DNA from: Planctomycetota bacterium
Lineage (GTDB): Bacteria > Planctomycetota > J058 > JAJDCQ01
Assembly (NCBI GenBank): GCA_029260755.1
Contig: JAJDCQ010000049.1
Span: 1-64,000 of the forward strand
Length of the DNA: 64,000 nucleotides
Direction of reading: 5' to 3'
Under the pieces are notes generated by a model. The model did no database searches. It was not told where the DNA came from and saw nothing but the letters and a program-made list of their open reading frames with translations. Shown here one piece after another: positions 1 through 8,169 of this stretch; the stretch's first letter is position 1; every line of letters begins with the position of its first letter. The position numbers were made by a program, and so were the translations under genes.

Positions 1-1
1 C

Positions 2-234
2 CTTCGGCGAAGAGGATGAAACCACGGAGACACGGAGGGCACGGAGGACTCACGGAGAAAGACGCGACCAGCTCAGCCCGAGTTGGTTGGCTTCGCCTCC
101 GAGGGGATGAAACCACGGAGGCACCGAGGCACGGAGGAGCCCCGGAGGGGATCCGGGTCTTCGACTGCTCGGCGCGTCCTCCCTGAATTCTCCGTGTTCT
201 CCGTGTCTCCGTGGTGACATCCTGCTCGCCGAAG
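2..234. repeat. Inverted repeat built of CACGGAG units
   Basis: Positions 2-48 and 188-234 are imperfect inverted copies of about 47 bases. Each outer end reads CTTCGGCGA and each copy holds a run of CACGGAG-type heptads. A third, direct copy of the GGATGAAACCACGGAG core lies near 102-136. The arms could pair as a long hairpin or mark the ends of a small non-coding element. Nothing between the arms looks coding. Positions 235-326 hold no gene, only a sequence around 281-307 (AATGCGAAGATCCGAGACC and following bases) that resembles dispersed repeat sequence. The element lies just downstream of the ABC permease gene ending at 327, so it may also terminate that operon. Confidence 0.6.
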
Positions 235-326
235 GCGAGCCCATCGGCACCTGAACGAGCTTGATCGCCCCTACGAGGGTTAATGCGAAGATCCGAGACC
301 TGACCCCTTCGGCTTGTTGGACCGAT

Positions 327-1229
327 TCAGCGGCGCTGGACGCGGGGGTCGAGGGCGTCGCGGAGGCCGTCGCCGACGAAGTTGAAGGCGAGGACGGTCA
401 CGAAGATCAGCAGGCCGGGGAAGATCGCGAGCCAGGTGTAGGTCATCATCTGCGACTGGGCGTTGCGGAGCATCGACCCCCACGAGCTGGCCGGCGGCTG
501 GACGCCGAACCCGAGGTAGCTGAGCGCCGACTCGACGATGATCGCGCGGGCGACGCCGAGGGTCGCCGCGACGACGATCGGTCCGGCCGCGTTCGGGAGG
601 ATGTGGCGCGCGAGCAGTCGGATCGGCCCGACGCCGAGGGCGCGGGCGGCCTCGATGAACTCCTTCTCGCGGAGGGTCAGGATCTCGGCCCGGACCAGGC
701 GACAGACCTCCATCCAGGCGGTCAGGCCGATCACGGCCGTGACGGTGGTCAGGTCGCTTCCGTAGTAGCTCGCGAGGAGGAGGAGGACGAAGAAGACCGG
801 CACCGCGAGGAACAGATCGACGAGGCGCATGATCGCCGCGTCGGCGAGGCCGCCGCGGAGCCCGGCGATCGCGCCGAGGAGCGTCCCGAGGGTCAGGGCG
901 ATCAGCATCGCCTGCGCCCCGACGGCCAGGCTCACCCGTCCCCCGTAGAGGCACCGGACGAGCTGATCGCGGCCGAGCTCGTCGGTCCCGAACGGGTGCC
1001 CGAGCGACGGCGGCTCCAGCTTCTCGGCGTAGTTGAGCTCGAGGCTCTCCTCCTCGCCGACGACGAGACCGACCCCGACGCACGCGAGCCCGATCGCGAC
1101 CAGGCTGACCGCGGCGAGCATCGCGGCCCGGTGGCGCGCGAAGCGGCGCAGGGCGAGGCTCCAGGGCGACGATGGACGCGGCTCCGCCGCCTCGCCCGCG
1201 CGAGCCGAGTCGACCACGGGCTCGCTCAC
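327..1229 (-). CDS. Peptide ABC transporter permease, DppC/OppC type
   Basis: Inner-membrane permease of a peptide/nickel-type importer, 300 residues, close to the family norm. About six hydrophobic segments are visible, the first around residues 37-59. The BPD_transp_1 EAA loop reads EAARALGVGPIRLLARHILP, followed by a YLGFG segment and the family-typical C-terminal GDGLRDALDPR. The GTG start at 1229 was chosen because it overlaps the stop of the upstream permease (GTGA, 1226-1229), which implies translational coupling; longer readings run into that gene in another frame. It is the last gene of a binding protein-permease-permease operon. No transport ATPase follows it, so the ATPases must be encoded elsewhere. 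Substrate is unknown; peptide is inferred from the family. Confidence 0.92.
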   Translation of the reverse strand: MSEPVVDSARAGEAAEPRPSSPWSLALRRFARHRAAMLAAVSLVAIGLACVGVGLVVGEEESLELNYAEKLEPPSLGHPFGTDELGRDQLVRCLYGGRVSLAVGAQAMLIALTLGTLLGAIAGLRGGLADAAIMRLVDLFLAVPVFFVLLLLASYYGSDLTTVTAVIGLTAWMEVCRLVRAEILTLREKEFIEAARALGVGPIRLLARHILPNAAGPIVVAATLGVARAIIVESALSYLGFGVQPPASSWGSMLRNAQSQMMTYTWLAIFPGLLIFVTVLAFNFVGDGLRDALDPRVQRR

Positions 1230-2179
1230 TGGTAGCGGATCCTCGGGTCGAGCACCCCGTAGAGGACGTCGGCGATCAGGTTGAAGAGGACGATCAAGCT
1301 GGACGAGATCAGGAGGATTCCCATGCTGCGCGGGTAGTCGCCCTTCTCGACGCCGTCGAGGAAGAGGCTGCCCATGCCGGGCCAGCCGAAGACCGCCTCG
1401 GTGATGACCGCGCCGGTGAAGAGCGATGGGACCTGCAGGGCGACGACCGTCACGAACGGGATCAGGGCGTTCCGCAGGGCGTGACGGAGGACGACGACGC
1501 GCTCGCGCTGCCCCTTCGCCCGGGCCGTCCGGACGTAGTCCTGCCCGAGGGCTTCGATGAGGCTCGACCGGACGTAGCGGCTCCACGACGAGAGGTAGAG
1601 GAGGCTCAGCACGGTCGCCGGCAGGATCAGGTGGAGGACGAGGTCGCCGACGCTCGGGGCGGCGCCGACGGTCAGGCGGCCGCTCGTCGGGAGCCACCCG
1701 AGCTTCACGGCGAACACGATCTGCGCGATCAACCCGAGCCAGAAGACGGGGATCGAGATCCCGATGAACGCGAAGAACGTGACCGCGTAGTCGAGGGCGC
1801 CCGCCCGCCGGAGCGCCCCCGCGATGCCGATGGCGAGGCCGAGGCTCAGGGCGATCGCGAAGGCGGTCAGCATCAGCTCGAGCGTGGCCGGCACCCGCCC
1901 GAGGATCATCCCCAGGACGGGCTCGCCGGTGACGAACGAGGTGCCGAGGTCGCCGGTCGCGGTCCGCTTCAGCCAGATCAGGTACTGGACCGGCAGCGGC
2001 TCGTCGAGGCCGAGGAGCTTCCGCTTGATCGCGACGTCCTCGGGCCGGACGTCGGGGTTGTTCTCGAGCGTCGCGAGCGGTCCGCCGGGAGCCAGGTGCA
2101 TCAGCGCGAAGCAGACGACGCTGATGCACAGGATCAGCGGCCCGGCCTGGAGGAGGCGCTTGACGACGTAGTCGCGCAC
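1226..2179 (-). CDS. Peptide ABC transporter permease, DppB/OppB type
   Basis: First permease subunit of the same importer, 317 residues. The N-terminus MRDYVVKRLLQAGPLILCIS is typical of DppB proteins: a short basic stretch, then the first membrane helix, then HLAPGGPL. The EAA loop appears as YVRTARAKGQRERVVVLRHA, and the C-terminus ends in the usual VLDPRIRYQ. Several more membrane helices lie between. The gene begins 13 bases after the binding-protein stop and its own stop overlaps the next permease start, so all three are likely one transcript. Together with the DppC-type partner it would form the membrane channel. Confidence 0.93.
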   Translation of the reverse strand: MRDYVVKRLLQAGPLILCISVVCFALMHLAPGGPLATLENNPDVRPEDVAIKRKLLGLDEPLPVQYLIWLKRTATGDLGTSFVTGEPVLGMILGRVPATLELMLTAFAIALSLGLAIGIAGALRRAGALDYAVTFFAFIGISIPVFWLGLIAQIVFAVKLGWLPTSGRLTVGAAPSVGDLVLHLILPATVLSLLYLSSWSRYVRSSLIEALGQDYVRTARAKGQRERVVVLRHALRNALIPFVTVVALQVPSLFTGAVITEAVFGWPGMGSLFLDGVEKGDYPRSMGILLISSSLIVLFNLIADVLYGVLDPRIRYQ

Positions 2180-2192
2180 GGCGGCTCTCCGA

Positions 2193-3893
2193 CTACTCGG
2201 AGAGAGTCCACTCCTCGGTGTTCCAGGTGTCGCCGGTCTGGGTCGGGTTCGGCTTGTACCCCTTCAGGCGCGTCGTCATGGGGTCGATGTCGGCGCGCCA
2301 GACGAGCGGCACCATCGGCACCTCGGTCGCGATGATCACCTGGATCTCGTCGTAGATCGCCTTGCGCTCGGCGAACCCGAGGGTCCGGAGGCCTCGGTCG
2401 AGGAGCTCGTCGAGCCGCGCGTTCCGCATCCGCGGGTGGTTCTGCCCGCCGCGGTCCGGCATGTTCGAGCTGTGGTAGAGCTGGGCGCGGTTCGGATCGG
2501 GCGAGGTGATCCACGCGTACATCCCGAGCTGGAACTTGCCCGTCTTGAGGACGCCGCTCGACCGATACGGCGCGAAGAACGCCGTGGCGTTGTGGTTCTC
2601 GATCGTCAGGTCGATCCCGACCTGACGCAGATGCTGGCGCAGCACCTGCTCGGTGAGCTCGCGCTGCTTGCGGCCGGCCGTCGTCGAGATCGAGAGGGTC
2701 AGGCGCGCGCCGTCCTTCTCGCGGATGCCGTCGTCGCCCGCCTTCCAGCCGGCCTGCTCGAGGAGCTTGCGCGCGGCGTCCCGGTCGAGCCGGACGAGCT
2801 TCTCCACCTCGGGGTTCCACCACCTGAGGTCGGGCCGAACGTCGCCGTACGCCGCCGGCCAGATCCCGCCGTAGATCTCGCGGCCGATCTCCTCCCGGTC
2901 GACGGCCAGGTTGATCGCCTGACGGACCCGCACGTCGGCGAGGATCGGATCCTCGTGGTTGAGGTCGAGGTGCTCCCACATGAGGGCGGGCGTCACCGAG
3001 ACGGTCACGCCCTCGAGCGCGTTGAGCCGCTCGACGTGGTCGGGCGCGGCGTTGTCGTAGCCGTCGAGCTCGCCCGCCTCGAGCGCGACGAGCATCGTCT
3101 GGGCGTCCTTGATGAAGCGGAAGGTGATCCGCTCGATCGCGGGCGCGCCGCCGAAGAAGTCCTCGTTCCGGACGACCGTCACGTGGCTGCCGGCCTGCCA
3201 CTCCTCGAACTTGTACGGACCGACCCCGATCGGCGCCCGTTGCCAGGCCGCCTTGCTGAACTCGTGACCCACCGCCGATTCCAGGAGGTGCTTCGGCATG
3301 ATCGGGAAGGCGAAGAAGTAGGTGTCGACGAACGGCGCGTAGGGCTCGGTCAGCTTCACGACGACGGTGCGCTCGTCGGTCGCCGTGACGCTCTCGATCT
3401 TGTCGTAGCCGGTCCGCGACTCGATCTCGTGGCGCTCGTCGAGGATCACGTCCGTCGAGAAGACGACGTCCTCCGCGGTGAACGGAGCCCCATCGTGCCA
3501 GCGGATCCCCTCGCGCAGCACGTAGGTGTAGGTCAGGAAGTCCTCGCTGATCCCGCCGTTCTCCACCGTCGGGACGTGCTCGATCACGTAGGGAACGAGC
3601 TCCATCGTCTCGTCGAAGTTGACGAGGAACGGACAGATCGTTCGCGCGATGTAGGTCCCGTAGACCATCGCGTTGATCGCCGGGTTGAGCTTGTCCGGCT
3701 CCTGCTGGATCCCGAGGATCAGCCGGTCGGTCGGCCGGGCCGACCCGCCGGCCGACGCGCCGCTCCCGCCGACTACGGGACCGACGCCGGCGCCGCCCGC
3801 GCCGGGGCAGGCGGTCAGAAGGAGGCCCAGGGAGAGGACGGCGGCGAGGCTCGTGGCCCGGAGCGCGGGGACGAGACGCGGAACGGTGGTCAT
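2193..3893 (-). CDS. Peptide ABC transporter substrate-binding lipoprotein (family 5)
   Basis: Extracytoplasmic solute-binding protein of the SBP_bac_5 type, 566 residues, a usual length. A signal peptide ends in the lipobox LLLTAC, which would put the lipidated cysteine at residue 29, followed by a Gly/Ala/Ser-rich linker. Family hallmarks include the YVLREGIRWHDGAPFTAEDV block and a VRQAINLAVDREEI block. It captures the substrate and hands it to the two permeases encoded immediately downstream. The ATG at 3893 opens the signal peptide and needs no alternative. Peptide binding is inferred from the family only; other SBP_bac_5 members bind nickel, glutathione or sugars. Confidence 0.93.
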   Translation of the reverse strand: MTTVPRLVPALRATSLAAVLSLGLLLTACPGAGGAGVGPVVGGSGASAGGSARPTDRLILGIQQEPDKLNPAINAMVYGTYIARTICPFLVNFDETMELVPYVIEHVPTVENGGISEDFLTYTYVLREGIRWHDGAPFTAEDVVFSTDVILDERHEIESRTGYDKIESVTATDERTVVVKLTEPYAPFVDTYFFAFPIMPKHLLESAVGHEFSKAAWQRAPIGVGPYKFEEWQAGSHVTVVRNEDFFGGAPAIERITFRFIKDAQTMLVALEAGELDGYDNAAPDHVERLNALEGVTVSVTPALMWEHLDLNHEDPILADVRVRQAINLAVDREEIGREIYGGIWPAAYGDVRPDLRWWNPEVEKLVRLDRDAARKLLEQAGWKAGDDGIREKDGARLTLSISTTAGRKQRELTEQVLRQHLRQVGIDLTIENHNATAFFAPYRSSGVLKTGKFQLGMYAWITSPDPNRAQLYHSSNMPDRGGQNHPRMRNARLDELLDRGLRTLGFAERKAIYDEIQVIIATEVPMVPLVWRADIDPMTTRLKGYKPNPTQTGDTWNTEEWTLSE

Positions 3894-3986
3894 GCCTACC
3901 TCCGGGGCGGGTCGAGGGGGCCCGAGGGTAGCAGCCGGCGTCGTGGGCGGCCAGCGCTCGAGCCGACGGACGGCCGCCCGCCCGCG

Positions 3987-6407
3987 TCAGCTCCCGGCGG
4001 CGAGCTTCGCCTCGATCGCCGAGATCATGCGCCGCACCTCCGGCTGCTCGGCCGGCGTCACGACCTCGGCGAGCCGTCGGAGGTCGGCGGCGGTCCCTTC
4101 GAGGTCCCCGAGGAGCTCGCGGGCCTCGGCCCGCCTCAGCCAACCTTGCGCGTCCCTCGGGGCGAGCTCGATCACGCGGTCGTAGTCCTCGATCGCGCCC
4201 TCGAGGTCGCCCGACTGGCTCCTGGTCAGGCCGCGGTTGAGCCAGGCCAGGACGCGGTCGGGCTGCAGCTCGACGACACGCGCGTAGTCCGACAGCGCCC
4301 CCTCGAGGTCGCCCGACCGGTGCTTCACGGCCGCGCGGTTGAGCCACGCGTCCGCCAGCTCGGGCGCGACCTCGATCGCCCGGGTGAAGTCCGAGAGCGC
4401 GCCGTCGTAGTCGAGGGCCACCCCCCTCGCCGTTCCCCGGCTCAGCCAGGACTCGCCGACGGCCGGATCCGCCTCGATCGACCTCCCGAAGTCCTCGATC
4501 GCGCCGTCGAGGTCCCCCGCCTCCTGACGCAGACGGCCGAGATCGGACCACCCGATCGCGGCGCCGGGCTCGAGCGCCACGGCCCGGACGTAGTCGTCGA
4601 TCGCGCCCTCGAGGTCGCCGAGCGACCGCTTCGCGATCGCCCGCCCCTGCCAGACCTGCGGATCGTCCGGCCGGAGCTCGAGCAGTCGATCGGCGTCCGC
4701 GATCACCCCGGCGTAGTCTCCGCCCTCCTGACGGGCCGACGCGCGCGCCGAGAGGAGGTCCGCGTTGTCGGGGTCGAGCTCGAGGGCCCGGTCGAGGTCG
4801 GCGAGCGCGCCCTCGATGTCCCCCGACGTCCGGCGGGTGTCCGCCCGGCCCCACCAGAACTGCGATGCTTCGGGATCGAGCGCGACGGCGCGGTCGTGAT
4901 CGGCCAGCGCCTCATCGAGGTCGCCCGCCATCCGACGCCTCAGGCCGCGGTTGTGCCAGGCGACCGAGTTCTCGGGGTCGAGCCGCAGCGCCCGATCGAG
5001 GTCGGCGAGCGACCCGCGCAGATCGCCCAGCGCGGCCCGCACGCACCCACGATTCGCCCATGGCCCGGACGCCTGGGGGTCGAGCTCGATGGCCCGCGAG
5101 TAGTCCGCCCGCGCCCCTTCGAGGTCGCCCCGCCGCTCCCCGACGACGCCCCGGCTGTTCCACGCGGATCCGAGGTCGGGGGCGAGGTCGATCGCGTGCG
5201 ACAGGTCGGCGAACGCCCCCGCGAGGTCGCCGGCCGTCTGACGCGCGAGCCCGCGCCGGAGCCACACGCGGGCGTCGGTCGGCGTGGCCGCGGCCTGCCG
5301 ATCGAGACGATCGAGCTCGGCATCGAGGGTCCCCCGCTCGGCGAGGTCGCGATAGCGGGCGAGAAGCCGGGCGGGCTTGACCGCGGCCATCACGGAGCCA
5401 TCGTCATCCGCCTCGCCATCGCCCGTCACCTCCGACGGCCCGCCGCCACCGACGACGAACGCGACGCCCCCCGCGGCCAGGACGAGGCCGATGACCGCCG
5501 CCAGCGCCGGAGCGACGACCCGCATCGGCCGAGATCGCGAGCCCGTCCTGATCTCGTCCGTCGCTCCGGCCGACCGAAGCGCCGAGGCGAGCGCCGCCGC
5601 GCTCGCGTAGCGGCCCTCGGGCGACGGCGCCAGGCACCGCTGGCAGACGCGATCGAGCCAAGGAGCGATCGACGTGCCCGACGAGGACGGGGGAGGCGGT
5701 GTCCCCTCGAGCTGCTCCCGGACCAGGGCGACGACGTTGTCGGCCGAGAACGGCGGGCGTCCGGCGAGCATCGTGTAGAGCGTCGCCCCGAGGCCGTAGA
5801 CGTCGGCGGGTTGCCCCGCCAGATCGAGCTGCCCGGCCGCTTGCTCGGGCGCCGCGAACCCCGCCGTTCCCATGAAGACGCCGGACACGGTCAGCTGCGA
5901 GCCGAGCGTCGAGACGGCCGGCGAGGCCGTCTCGACCCCGCGGATGACACCGGCCAGGCCGAAGTCGGTGAGGACGGGCGCGTCGCCCGGACCGAGGATG
6001 ACGTTGGCGGGCTTCACGTCGCGGTGAAGGATGCCGACTCCGTGCGCCGCCGAGAGCGCGTCGGCCAGCTTCGCCGCGATCGCGACGGCGCGGCCCGGCT
6101 CGAACGGCCCGCCGCGACGGATCGCGGCCTCGAGCGACGGCCCTCGCACCCGGTCCATCACGATGTAGGGGGCGCCCGTCTGGTCGACGCCCGCCTCGTG
6201 GACCGCGACGATGCCCGGATGGTGGAGCGACGCGAGCGCTCGCCCCTCGCGCGCGAACCGCCGCCGCGCGCGCTCGTCGAGTCGGCCCGCGTGGAGCCGC
6301 TTGATCGCCACCTCGCGGCCGAGCTCGGGATCGCGGGCCGCGAGCACCTCGCCCGCGCCGCCTCGCCCGAGGACCCCCGTCACCTGGTAGCGGCCGATCG
6401 CCCTCAC
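3987..6407 (-). CDS. Ser/Thr protein kinase with 12 TPR repeats
   Basis: Hanks-type kinase, 806 residues, GTG start at 6407 directly before the kinase fold. Kinase domain about 6-265: glycine loop GRGGAGEV, ATP-binding lysine K36 in VAIKRL, catalytic HRDVKPAN near 128, then DFGLA, and an APEQAAG activation-loop end. A Pro-rich stretch and one membrane helix (about 296-320, ending in a Gly-rich run) follow. From about 370 to 780 there are 12 consecutive 34-residue TPR units with a repeated GDLEGA core, unusually regular and probably made by recent duplication. The topology implies a cytoplasmic kinase and a periplasmic TPR surface for protein binding. The peptide-importer operon lies 93 bases downstream on the same strand, but a functional link is not shown. 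Confidence 0.93.
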   Translation of the reverse strand: MRAIGRYQVTGVLGRGGAGEVLAARDPELGREVAIKRLHAGRLDERARRRFAREGRALASLHHPGIVAVHEAGVDQTGAPYIVMDRVRGPSLEAAIRRGGPFEPGRAVAIAAKLADALSAAHGVGILHRDVKPANVILGPGDAPVLTDFGLAGVIRGVETASPAVSTLGSQLTVSGVFMGTAGFAAPEQAAGQLDLAGQPADVYGLGATLYTMLAGRPPFSADNVVALVREQLEGTPPPPSSSGTSIAPWLDRVCQRCLAPSPEGRYASAAALASALRSAGATDEIRTGSRSRPMRVVAPALAAVIGLVLAAGGVAFVVGGGGPSEVTGDGEADDDGSVMAAVKPARLLARYRDLAERGTLDAELDRLDRQAAATPTDARVWLRRGLARQTAGDLAGAFADLSHAIDLAPDLGSAWNSRGVVGERRGDLEGARADYSRAIELDPQASGPWANRGCVRAALGDLRGSLADLDRALRLDPENSVAWHNRGLRRRMAGDLDEALADHDRAVALDPEASQFWWGRADTRRTSGDIEGALADLDRALELDPDNADLLSARASARQEGGDYAGVIADADRLLELRPDDPQVWQGRAIAKRSLGDLEGAIDDYVRAVALEPGAAIGWSDLGRLRQEAGDLDGAIEDFGRSIEADPAVGESWLSRGTARGVALDYDGALSDFTRAIEVAPELADAWLNRAAVKHRSGDLEGALSDYARVVELQPDRVLAWLNRGLTRSQSGDLEGAIEDYDRVIELAPRDAQGWLRRAEARELLGDLEGTAADLRRLAEVVTPAEQPEVRRMISAIEAKLAAGS

Positions 6408-6582
6408 GATCCGATCATGATAGCAGGCCGCTCCCGTTCGCGATCAGGCCCGGCGTCGACGTCGCGACAGGAAGCGCGTGGAGCCGCCCTTCGCCGACCC
6501 GCGTGTGTTGGCGCCGACGCCCGCTCGTGGGCTAGGATTCTCCGATCCCGAAGCCTCTCCCCCGGCGAGGAGGAACCCTGCG

Positions 6583-7764
6583 ATGTCCGACCAGATCGTG
6601 CTGGCCACCCGGAAGGGGACCGTGATCCTCGATCGCCGCGGCGACCGCTGGGCGGCGCGGCCGATCGGGCACTCCGGCGTCTCGGTGAGCTACGCGGCGC
6701 GGGACCCCCGCGACGGCCGCTACTGGGCGGCGCTCGACCACGGCCACTGGGGTCCGAAGCTCTCGCGGTCCGAGGACGGCGTCGCGTGGGAGGACGCGCC
6801 GTCGATCGCGTACCCCGAGGGCGCGCGCTTCGTGAAGCAGTACCTCCCGTCTCCCGGCGATGACGGGTCGGCCCCGAAGGCCGCCCCCGAGTATCAGGAC
6901 GCGACGCTGCTCAAGGTCTGGTGCCTCGCCTTCGGCGGCGCCGACGAGCCGGGCACGATCCACGCCGGCACGATCCCGGGCGGCCTCTTCACGACCCGCG
7001 ACGGCGGCGAGAGCTGGGCGCTCAACCGCGGCCTCTGGAACCACGAGAGCCGCGGCGGCGACCTCTTCGCCGGCGAGGCGACCCACGAGAACCGCTGGGC
7101 GGGGACGCCGGCCGCGATCGACTACGGCGAGTTCGCCCCGGGCATCCACTCGATCGTGCTCGACCCGCGCGACCGCGAGCATCTCTACGTCGCGGTCTCG
7201 TCGGCCGGCGTCCTCGAGTCGACCGACGGGGGGGAGAGCTGGCAGGGGCGAAACGTCGGCATGCTGAACGACTACTTGCCCGAGCCCGAGGCGGAGTGGG
7301 GTCACGACCCGCACTTCCTCGCCTGCTGCCCTGCCCAGCCCGACCGCCTCTGGCAGCAGAACCACTGCGGCGTCTTCCGGAGCGAGGACGGGGCGAAGAC
7401 CTGGTCCAGGGTGAGCCGGACCGAGGTGGCCGTCCACTTCGGCTTCCCGGTCGCCGTCGACGAGCGCGACGGGGCGACCGCCTGGGTCGTCCCCGGCCGG
7501 GGCGACTCCGAGCGGATGGCGGTCGACGGCGGGCTCTTCGTCGCCCGCACCGACGACGGCGGCGCGAGCTGGAAGACGTTCCGCGAGGGGCTCCCGCAGG
7601 AGGACGCCTACGACGTGATCTACCGCCACGCCCTCGACGTGAGCGGCGATCGGCTCTGCTTCGGCACGACGACCGGCAACGTCTACACCTCCGATGACCG
7701 CGGCGAGAGCTGGCGGTGCGCCGGGAACAACTTCCCGCCGGTCTACTCGGCGCGGTTCGCCTGA
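6583..7764 (+). CDS. BNR/Asp-box beta-propeller protein (exo-sialidase-like fold)
   Basis: 393 residues. Five Asp-box motifs are visible (RDGGESW, TDGGESW, EDGAKTW, DDGGASW, DDRGESW), as in BNR/sialidase or VPS10-type propellers. No signal peptide is seen, so it is probably cytoplasmic, which is unusual for a true sialidase. The ATG at 6583 was chosen because AGGAGG stands 10 bases upstream and the protein then begins MSDQIVLATRKG, a natural first strand; in-frame codons further upstream lack such a site. The MoaD-like gene begins 8 bases after the stop, so the two are probably cotranscribed. I recall this pair as recurrent in bacterial genomes, but its biochemical role is unknown to me. Confidence 0.85.
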   Translation: MSDQIVLATRKGTVILDRRGDRWAARPIGHSGVSVSYAARDPRDGRYWAALDHGHWGPKLSRSEDGVAWEDAPSIAYPEGARFVKQYLPSPGDDGSAPKAAPEYQDATLLKVWCLAFGGADEPGTIHAGTIPGGLFTTRDGGESWALNRGLWNHESRGGDLFAGEATHENRWAGTPAAIDYGEFAPGIHSIVLDPRDREHLYVAVSSAGVLESTDGGESWQGRNVGMLNDYLPEPEAEWGHDPHFLACCPAQPDRLWQQNHCGVFRSEDGAKTWSRVSRTEVAVHFGFPVAVDERDGATAWVVPGRGDSERMAVDGGLFVARTDDGGASWKTFREGLPQEDAYDVIYRHALDVSGDRLCFGTTTGNVYTSDDRGESWRCAGNNFPPVYSARFA

Positions 7765-7772
7765 GCGGCGCC

Positions 7773-8054
7773 GTGCCCGAGGTCCGGATCGTCCCGCAGC
7801 TCCGTCGCTTCTTCCCCGCCCTCGCCGAGACGCCGAGCGTGACCGTGGACGGCGAGACGGTCGCCGAGGTCGTCCGCGCCCTCGATGCCCGCGTGCCCGG
7901 CCTCGCCGGCTACGTCGTCGACGAGCGCGGCGCCCTCCGCGTCCACGTCAACATCTTCGTCGGCGACGCGATGGTGATCGACCGACGCGGGCTGTCCGAT
8001 CGGGTGCCCGCCGGCGTCGGCGTGTTCATCGCCCAGGCGCTGTCGGGCGGCTGA
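7773..8054 (+). CDS. MoaD/ThiS-family ubiquitin-like sulfur-carrier protein
   Basis: 93-residue protein with the beta-grasp pattern of MoaD/ThiS/SAMP proteins. It starts VRIVPQLRRFFP, has a VDGETVAEVVRALDAR helix region and ends in Gly-Gly (ALSGG), the tail that is adenylated and thiocarboxylated or used for conjugation. The GTG at 7773 lies 8 bases after the propeller stop; an ATG-type start further upstream would lie inside that gene. No molybdopterin or thiamine genes are nearby, so a role as MoaD proper is doubtful. A sulfur donor or a small protein modifier linked to the propeller protein is a better guess, but unproven. Confidence 0.85.
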   Translation: MPEVRIVPQLRRFFPALAETPSVTVDGETVAEVVRALDARVPGLAGYVVDERGALRVHVNIFVGDAMVIDRRGLSDRVPAGVGVFIAQALSGG

Positions 8055-8169
8055 CCTCGCGCCTCGGTCGCGCGGCGGGGTTTGCAACCCGGTCGTCGAA
8101 GCCGGTACACCATCGTCGAGGCCCCGGCTCTCCCTCGGAGGTGCGCTCACGCCTGGATCGCCCCCATCC

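Noticed and set aside
2436..6863. Very long open frame on the + strand across the ABC and kinase genes
   Set aside because: Antisense shadow: codon bias of the GC-rich minus-strand genes keeps the opposite frame open; its translation is Arg/Glu/Asp/Leu-rich without any domain.
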